NCBI GenBank assembly: GCA_049646245.1
Contig: JBARVL010000418.1
Coordinates: forward strand, 1-10,295
Source: Crinalium sp049646245
Lineage (GTDB): Bacteria > Cyanobacteriota > Cyanobacteriia > Cyanobacteriales > PCC-9333
DNA length: 10,295 nucleotides
Reading direction: 5' to 3'
Position numbers and translations under genes: made by a program. Below the pieces are notes generated by a model. That model did no database searches. It saw only the letters and a program-made list of their open reading frames with translations, and was not told the DNA's origin. Shown piece after piece: positions 5,707 to 10,295 of this stretch (its first letter is position 1; each line of letters opens with the position of its first letter).

Positions 5707-7298
5707 TGTTAGATATATCTCGTTGGTTACAAGTTGCAGAAATTTTATCTATAGCTGTCTCATTAGTCGGGGCAGTTGTTGCTGTGACGTTAGGACATAT
5801 CCTTTATGCAACCGTGCCAATAGCTATTTCTTTATTACTCAATTTAGTTAATAGATTCTATTTAGAAAAACGTCATAAAAAACAGTTTAAGGTAGCCATT
5901 AACCGGATCAACCAGGAATTGTCCGCACATCTTCAAGCCTTAGAACAAAAAAACTTAGAAACGCGGAATTTAACTTCTCAACAAATCCAATCAGAAATTT
6001 ATGCTTTCAAGTCAGAAATGGCACGGCATCTTTCCCAAGATGAAGCTCTTGAACTTGTTCCAATATACGATAAAATTTTAGAACAAAAGCGATTAATCCA
6101 GTTTCTACAAGAGCAATCTACTAGCCTAGAAGAATCTTTAAATATTGTAATTGATTACCTGAAAACTTTATCCTTCCCATCAAGAGTAGAGTTTTTAGAA
6201 AAAACGATTTCACAACAATCTCAAAAAGTTGCTACTTTTCCTAGCCAATTAGCAGAAATTACTGCGCGTCTTGATGCTATCCAAGCACAAGCCATTGCAC
6301 GAGAGGAATCTTATTTAATAACTGAAATTCCTTCGTCAGGGGATAATCCTGAAGAATTAATCAGTGTAAATCCACAAGAATTAAACTCTTTACAGTCTCA
6401 ATCCTGGAGTTGTATAAATACAATTTTAGGGCATTCAGACTGGGTTCGTTCTCTAGCAATTAGTTTTGATGGAAAAATTTTAATTAGCGGCAGTTTTGAT
6501 AAAGATATCAAAATTTGGGATTTATCCACAGGAGAATTAATCAATACTTTATCTGGACATACTAAAGCAGTATTTTGTGTTGCTATTAGCTTAGATGGAA
6601 AAATTCTTGCTAGTGGTAGTTGGGATGAGACAATTAAGCTGTGGGAGATGGATAGTGGTAAATTAATTACAACTCTCACTGGTCATAGTGGTTCAGTGCG
6701 ATCGCTTACGATTAGTCAAGATGGACAAACTTTAATTAGTGGCAGTTTTGACAAAACAATTAAATTATGGGATTTATCTACAGGAGAATTAATTACCACT
6801 ATTACTGATAATATAAATCCAATTAGTGCGATCGCACTTACCCCAGACAACCAAATTGCTAGTAGTGGCGAAGACGGCATCATTAGACTATGGGAACCGC
6901 AAACAGGTAAATGTAGCAGTATACTTACGGGTAATCTCAGCAGTGTAGAGTCACTCGCAATTAGTCCAGATGCTTACATTGCTGCTGGTAGTGTCAACGG
7001 TATAATTAACCTGTGGCAATTGCGTACAGGCGTACTAATTAACAGTTTCAAGGGACATTCAGGACAGGTAACATCTGGAGTATTCAGCTTTGATGGGCAA
7101 ACTTATATAAGTGGTAGTGCCGATGGCACAATTAAGATTTGGCATCAAGAGAATAGTGGTAAATTAACCGAATCACCTCTACAGATTCTTGCCAATGATC
7201 AAACTACATCAGTAGTATCTATTGCTATTAGTAGCGATGGTAAGATTTTAGTTTCAGGTAGTTCAGATGGCACCATCAAAATTTGGACACCCAATTGA
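5706..7298 (+). CDS. membrane-anchored coiled-coil WD40 beta-propeller protein
   Basis: A 530-residue protein in three parts. (1) Two hydrophobic helices at about 9-30 and 32-48, followed by a basic stretch (RFYLEKRHKKQ). By the positive-inside rule this suggests a hairpin anchor with the rest in the cytoplasm. (2) A long, charged, probably coiled-coil region, about 53-205. (3) Seven WD40 repeats, about 237-530, with GH dipeptides and IKIWD/IKLWD ends, enough for one closed propeller. Blade 4 lacks the GH; blade 5 has GN. WD40 propellers are non-enzymatic docking platforms, so a scaffold or regulator is likely. ATG at 5706 shares its A with the mgtE stop (TAATG), hence probable translational coupling; an in-frame TTG at 5700 is less likely. 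Blades 1 and 3 are close copies (18 of 20 residues identical across 260-279 and 344-363). Confidence 0.9.
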   Translation: MLDISRWLQVAEILSIAVSLVGAVVAVTLGHILYATVPIAISLLLNLVNRFYLEKRHKKQFKVAINRINQELSAHLQALEQKNLETRNLTSQQIQSEIYAFKSEMARHLSQDEALELVPIYDKILEQKRLIQFLQEQSTSLEESLNIVIDYLKTLSFPSRVEFLEKTISQQSQKVATFPSQLAEITARLDAIQAQAIAREESYLITEIPSSGDNPEELISVNPQELNSLQSQSWSCINTILGHSDWVRSLAISFDGKILISGSFDKDIKIWDLSTGELINTLSGHTKAVFCVAISLDGKILASGSWDETIKLWEMDSGKLITTLTGHSGSVRSLTISQDGQTLISGSFDKTIKLWDLSTGELITTITDNINPISAIALTPDNQIASSGEDGIIRLWEPQTGKCSSILTGNLSSVESLAISPDAYIAAGSVNGIINLWQLRTGVLINSFKGHSGQVTSGVFSFDGQTYISGSADGTIKIWHQENSGKLTESPLQILANDQTTSVVSIAISSDGKILVSGSSDGTIKIWTPN

Positions 7299-7305
7299 AA
7301 TTGGG
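7290..7305 (+). terminator. small hairpin across the WD40 stop codon, doubtful terminator
   Basis: CCCAATT (7290-7296) and AATTGGG (7299-7305) are perfect complements around a 2-nt centre and include the TGA stop. The loop is too tight for the full stem, and what follows is G/A-rich instead of a T run. A role in ending the mgtE-WD40 transcript is possible but weak. Confidence 0.2.
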
Positions 7306-7351
7306 GTGAGAGGGAAGGAAAGGGGGATAAAGAAATTGTCTGTCCATCAAT

Positions 7352-7606
7352 TTATAATTCTGATGGTGTATCTGGTGCAACTTCAATACCGCCTTGTTGG
7401 ATCAGATTTTGTTGATCGGTAATTAGATCACTAAGTTCATTAAATGTAACACCCATGCGATCGCACGCCTTTCTCAGTTCCGTCTGAAAAGTTCTAATAT
7501 CTTGACCATAACCGCATAACTCAGCAGCAGTTTCAACTCCTTGTTTGGCGTTAGCTTTAGCGCAATCAACTAAGTCTGTATCTTTAAGAGGTATAGGTGA
7601 AGCCAT
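7352..7606 (-). CDS. small hypothetical protein
   Basis: An 84-residue soluble protein I do not recognise. It is mostly helical, with three cysteines (C15, C31, C48) roughly 16-17 residues apart. The helices are LVDCAKANAKQGVETAAELCG, shown in parts (12-32), IRTFQTELRKACDRMG (37-52) and FNELSDLITDQQNLIQQGG (55-73). It ends in an acidic tail with PDTPSEL. No membrane segment or signal peptide is present. The regular cysteine spacing may be chance or may hold a fold together, and there is no CxxC. The ATG at 7606 has only a weak purine run upstream. It converges on the WD40 gene (53 bp gap). It sits 160 bp downstream of the amidohydrolase on the same strand, probably as its own unit. A HIP1 site overlaps the CDR codons. 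Confidence 0.65.
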   Translation of the reverse strand: MASPIPLKDTDLVDCAKANAKQGVETAAELCGYGQDIRTFQTELRKACDRMGVTFNELSDLITDQQNLIQQGGIEVAPDTPSEL

Positions 7607-7740
7607 ATATATTTTTCTAAGAATTATCTATCAGCAGAATAATCGACGTTCTGCTATAGATAATCCCTCTGAAGTTAGAAAGTTGATAAATTCGCAACAC
7701 CTGTAAGCATTACCAATTTTGTCAAGCAGTTATGACTGGT

Positions 7741-7768
7741 AATTGATAATTGTTAATTGTTAATTGTC
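7741..7768. repeat. heptanucleotide tandem repeat (STRR type)
   Basis: Four consecutive 7-bp units of the pattern AATTGNN (AATTGAT, AATTGTT, AATTGTT, AATTGTC). Short tandemly repeated heptamers are well known in heterocystous and other filamentous cyanobacteria. The last unit runs into the stop codon of the amidohydrolase gene (minus strand, ending at 7767). Confidence 0.75.
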
Positions 7769-8942
7769 AACGTTGCCAATATTTGTAAACTGCATTAGCA
7801 AGAGTGACAACACCAGTAATAATTGCAGATTCATCAACTTGAAACTGGGGATGGTGCAACGGGTAGTTATGTTTGTCAGGATAGCCGACACCCAAGCGAA
7901 ACATCATTCCTGGGGCGTGTTCTAAATATAGAGAAAAATCTTCCGCACCTAAAGAAGGTTCTGGTAAAATTTGAACGCGATCGCTTCCCCAAGCTTCTCT
8001 TGCTGCTTCTTCCACCAACTGCGTCAGCGTGGTATCATTTTGTACCGAAGGCACACCCCGCTCATACTTCATTTCAGAAGTAGCGCCGTAGGTGTGACAG
8101 ACATTTTTAACAATCTGCTCAATCCATTCTGGTAGAGTGGCGTGGGTTTCTGGATGTAGCGATCGCACTGTTCCCACCAACTCTACATGATCGGCGATCA
8201 CATTGGCAGCCCTACCACCCTGAATTTTACCAATAGTTAACACTACCGGACGCAAAGGATTTTGTGTCCGACTAATAGCTTGCTGAAGCGTAGTAATTAC
8301 TTGTGAAGCAATCCAAATTGCATCAATTGCCTCATGGGGACGCGCACCATGCCCAGATTCTCCCATAATTGTAATTTCTAAATGATCTGCCGCCGCCGTC
8401 AACGCGCCATAGCGAATACCTACCGAACCTGCGGGGATAGAAGGGAAAACGTGAACGCTCAAAATCCCGTTGACTTTTTCCATCACCCCATCTGCTACCA
8501 TCCAGCTAGCGCCTAGAGAAATTTCCTCTGCTGGTTGAAATAAAAACCGCACATTTCCTGGTAAGTTTTCCTCAAGCTGCGACAGCACCATTGCCGTACC
8601 TAAACCTACTGTGGTGTGGACATCATGCCCGCAAGCGTGCATAATTCCTGGTTGACGAGAAGAAAAATCTAGTTCTGTGCGTTCAGTAATGGGCAACGCA
8701 TCCATATCTGTACGAATTGCCAGCAACCGCGAATCTGTACCATCACCTTTTAATTCCCCGACAACGCCAGTTTTACCCACAGATTCTTGCACATGGATAC
8801 CGCAAGAAGACAGCACACCAGCAACATAAGCGGCAGTTTGGTATTCTTGACCGCTTAATTCTGGGTGAGAGTGAATGTGGCGGCGGATTTCAATTAAGCG
8901 CGGTGCTAGTTTTTCAGCTATCTCTTTGATTCGGGTCAGCAT
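7767..8942 (-). CDS. M20D-family amidohydrolase (hippurate / N-acyl-amino-acid hydrolase type)
   Basis: A 391-residue cytosolic metal-dependent hydrolase that cleaves amide bonds of N-acylated amino acids. The family includes hippurate hydrolases and plant auxin-conjugate hydrolases; the true substrate here cannot be read from sequence. Expected metal and catalytic residues are all present: RTDMDALP (77-84), MHACGHDVHT (101-110, C104 and H106), FQPAEE (135-140, catalytic and metal glutamates), H164 in SVHVFP, and the C-terminal LHHPQF (H363). The dimerisation (lid) domain spans about 182-295, with GESGHGARPHEAIDAI and NPLRPVVLTIGKIQGG as markers. GAEDFSLYL (332-340) is also family-typical. 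Length is normal and nothing is broken. ATG at 8942 is taken without a clear Shine-Dalgarno. No partner gene is evident. Confidence 0.94.
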   Translation of the reverse strand: MLTRIKEIAEKLAPRLIEIRRHIHSHPELSGQEYQTAAYVAGVLSSCGIHVQESVGKTGVVGELKGDGTDSRLLAIRTDMDALPITERTELDFSSRQPGIMHACGHDVHTTVGLGTAMVLSQLEENLPGNVRFLFQPAEEISLGASWMVADGVMEKVNGILSVHVFPSIPAGSVGIRYGALTAAADHLEITIMGESGHGARPHEAIDAIWIASQVITTLQQAISRTQNPLRPVVLTIGKIQGGRAANVIADHVELVGTVRSLHPETHATLPEWIEQIVKNVCHTYGATSEMKYERGVPSVQNDTTLTQLVEEAAREAWGSDRVQILPEPSLGAEDFSLYLEHAPGMMFRLGVGYPDKHNYPLHHPQFQVDESAIITGVVTLANAVYKYWQR

Positions 8943-9066
8943 TTATTAAATAGTTGATTAAGAATTAATTAAGCTGTCCCTATGATAAAAGTGACTGGGG
9001 GGTAGTGGTAAATTTTGCTGGGGATGTATAGGAAATAGATTGCACTATTAATTGACCACACAAAGA

Positions 9067-9123
9067 GCGCCTATCATTTTGAGGGTATATATATGGGCGC
9101 ACCTTTTCCATTATGTATATAAT
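9067..9123 (+). promoter_or_regulatory. possible promoter / operator region upstream of the rhodanese gene
   Basis: TATAAT at 9118-9123 is a perfect -10 match on the plus strand, about 100 bp before the rhodanese gene, without a recognisable -35. Just upstream is an imperfect 8-bp inverted repeat (GCGCCTAT at 9067-9074, ATGGGCGC at 9093-9100; one mismatch) that could be a protein-binding site. The rest of 8943-9223 holds a HIP1 site (9191-9198) and AT-rich sequence with nothing else recognisable. Confidence 0.25.
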
Positions 9124-9219
9124 ACCACAAATAAATAAGATGTCTACTGTTGTGTGTTGATTAATTTGGGCAAATTAAGCTCAAAAAGAGGCGATCGCTT
9201 CGTAACACAGCTACCAACT

Positions 9220-9225
9220 TATAAT
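9220..9225 (+). promoter_or_regulatory. TATAAT overlapping the annotated rhodanese start
   Basis: A perfect TATAAT shares its last two bases with the ATG at 9224. If it works as a -10 element, the transcript would begin near 9232 and translation would have to start later, for example at the in-frame TTG at 9242, which has GGTGG just before it. No good -35 is visible, so this may be chance. Confidence 0.25.
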
Positions 9226-9685
9226 GTTTTGGGTGGAAAAATTGAGTATATTTAATCTAATCAAAAGATTCATTCGCTGGAAATTTCCGTCTGTGCAGCC
9301 TGTGACAACGGTAGAACTTGCCGAATGGTTAGAAAATGATACAATTCCAGATTTAATCATCATAGACGCACGCAGTGAAGCGGAATATGCCGTGAGTCAT
9401 TTGCCAGGAGCCAAACACCTGAAGGTAATTACCCCTGATGCGATCCTCAGAAAGAGCAGCTTCGCCTACGCCCACGATCCAAAAATTGTAGTGTATTGTT
9501 CTATTGGCTACCGCAGCGCCAAGGTTGCCCAGCAGCTTCAGCAAGCCCGATTCGATGATGTTTTTAATCTAGAAGGTGGTATTTTCCAATGGGCAAATGA
9601 ACAGCGACCCCTATTTAAAGATGGGCAGTCTACTCAACTTGTTCATCCTTACAATGATGTGTGGGGAAAACTGCTCAACCAATAG
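9224..9685 (+). CDS. rhodanese-like domain protein
   Basis: A 153-residue protein with a single rhodanese domain at about 26-132. Markers are VTTVELAEWL (27-36), IIIDARSEAEYAVSHLPGAKHL (45-66, given in family form DxR...HLPGA), the active-site loop CSIGYRS (92-98) with C92 able to carry a persulfide, and the closing NLEGGIFQWANE (115-126). Members move sulfane sulfur or act as thiol redox or sensor proteins. The six-residue loop after the cysteine, rich in S/G/R, is that of active single-domain rhodaneses, not the longer Cdc25-type loop. The N-terminal 22 residues are basic and hydrophobic (SIFNLIKRFIRWKF), perhaps a membrane-touching helix. The ATG may be too early (TTG at 9242 is an alternative). 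The glycosyltransferase gene follows after 17 bp, so the two likely form an operon. Confidence 0.9.
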   Translation: MFWVEKLSIFNLIKRFIRWKFPSVQPVTTVELAEWLENDTIPDLIIIDARSEAEYAVSHLPGAKHLKVITPDAILRKSSFAYAHDPKIVVYCSIGYRSAKVAQQLQQARFDDVFNLEGGIFQWANEQRPLFKDGQSTQLVHPYNDVWGKLLNQ

Positions 9686-9702
9686 AAGAGTATAAAACTT
9701 AT

Positions 9703-10295
9703 ATGTCTGGTGTGTCGATCATCATTCCTACGTTGAATGAGGCAAGCAGTCTAAAGCGTACATTGCGCCAACTGAGTGTGCTAGAACCATCTGCCTTAGA
9801 GGTGTTGGTCGTAGATGGGGGCAGTACAGATGAAACAGTGGCACTAGCAGAATCTTATGGGGTGCAGGTGCTATCATGCGATCGCTCTGGGCGATCTGTT
9901 CAGATGAATCACGGTGCAAAATCCGCTAGTGGTGACATTCTGTGTTTTCTTCATGCTGACACTTGCGTACCAGATGACTTAATCGCCGTGATTGAGCAAA
10001 CATTGGCTGACTCCAGCGTTGCCTGTGGGGGATTTATCTCGCTGATGTCAGGACAGCAGACTACCCGTTGGGGCATCTCGCTACACAACTACCTCAAAAC
10101 TTACTACGCACCTCTACTATTTAGACCGCATCTCTTTTTTAAGGGATTGCGCCTCTTGTTTGGCGATCAAGTAATGTTTTGCCGTCGGGCAGATTTTTGG
10201 GACTGCGGTGGTTTTGATGAAGCGTTGCCGATTATGGAAGATGGGGATTTATGCCTGCGCTTAGTTAAAAAAGGGAAAATTCGTCAAGTAAACCG
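9703..10295 (+). CDS. family 2 glycosyltransferase, TIGR04283-like (arsenosugar-type), 3' part outside window
   Basis: The first 197 residues of a GT-A fold glycosyltransferase; the rest is right of the window. Motifs: VSIIIPTLNEA (4-14) for nucleotide-sugar binding, VVDGGSTDET (39-48), and CFLHADT (82-88), where HAD replaces the usual DxD and is typical of the TIGR04283 subgroup. GDQVMFCRR and FDEALPIMEDGDLCLRL near residues 160-190 supply the ED motif expected at the acceptor side. NCBI models of this subgroup carry the name arsenosugar biosynthesis glycosyltransferase (formerly rSAM/selenodomain-associated), which is from memory and not tested here. ATG at 9703 follows the rhodanese stop by 17 bp, with AGAAGAG (9685-9691) as a possible Shine-Dalgarno. 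No membrane helix is visible in the part seen. Confidence 0.88.
   Translation, partial: MSGVSIIIPTLNEASSLKRTLRQLSVLEPSALEVLVVDGGSTDETVALAESYGVQVLSCDRSGRSVQMNHGAKSASGDILCFLHADTCVPDDLIAVIEQTLADSSVACGGFISLMSGQQTTRWGISLHNYLKTYYAPLLFRPHLFFKGLRLLFGDQVMFCRRADFWDCGGFDEALPIMEDGDLCLRLVKKGKIRQVN

Noticed and set aside
7823..8083. Plus-strand frames within the amidohydrolase gene (also 8717-8929)
   Set aside because: They are antisense to conserved metal-site regions of the M20 enzyme; shadow frames.
9728..9919. Minus-strand frame inside the glycosyltransferase gene
   Set aside because: It is antisense to the conserved nucleotide-sugar binding motifs and has no features of its own.

Overview
The window looks like ordinary cyanobacterial chromosome. 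The palindrome GCGATCGC (HIP1) occurs about 15 times in 10.3 kb, where well under one copy is expected by chance. The base composition is AT-leaning. There are heptanucleotide (STRR-type) and C/G-rich palindromic dispersed repeats, and the gene families are typical of filamentous or other large-genome cyanobacteria. I cannot name the genus. There is no rRNA, tRNA, CRISPR array, phage gene or transposase in the window.

Layout from left to right. (1) Positions 1-994, minus strand: a small two-helix membrane protein, then a G-rich palindromic repeat, then a 53-residue rubredoxin followed 33 bp later by an HI0933-type flavoprotein cut by the window edge. The last two look like a redox operon. (2) Positions 1038-2457, plus strand: an SRPBCC/START-like protein, then the methionine sulfoxide reductase MsrA. 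(3) Positions 2458-2742: a repeat island with a MITE-like element containing a 35-bp tandem repeat, plus a separate hairpin. (4) Positions 2743-4082: a helical unknown protein (minus) divergent from the fluoride channel CrcB (plus). CrcB converges, with a 2-bp gap, on a lone Phd/YefM antitoxin (minus) that has no toxin beside it. (5) Positions 4315-7298, plus strand: the Mg2+ channel MgtE, overlapped at TAATG by a membrane-anchored coiled-coil protein with a seven-bladed WD40 propeller. (6) Positions 7352-8942, minus strand: a small unknown protein and an M20D amidohydrolase. (7) Positions 9224-10295, plus strand: a rhodanese-domain protein and a family 2 glycosyltransferase resembling TIGR04283 (annotated as arsenosugar biosynthesis), cut by the right edge.

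How the genes work together: several encode stress and homeostasis functions, namely oxidised-methionine repair, fluoride export, Mg2+ uptake, thiol/sulfur chemistry and electron transfer. They sit in separate short transcription units, so this is not a single system. The most informative partnerships are mgtE with the WD40 protein, rubredoxin with the flavoprotein, and rhodanese with the glycosyltransferase. I did not find a convincing undescribed defence or mobile system. The best leads are the MgtE-WD40 coupling, the toxin-less antitoxin and the structured repeats.
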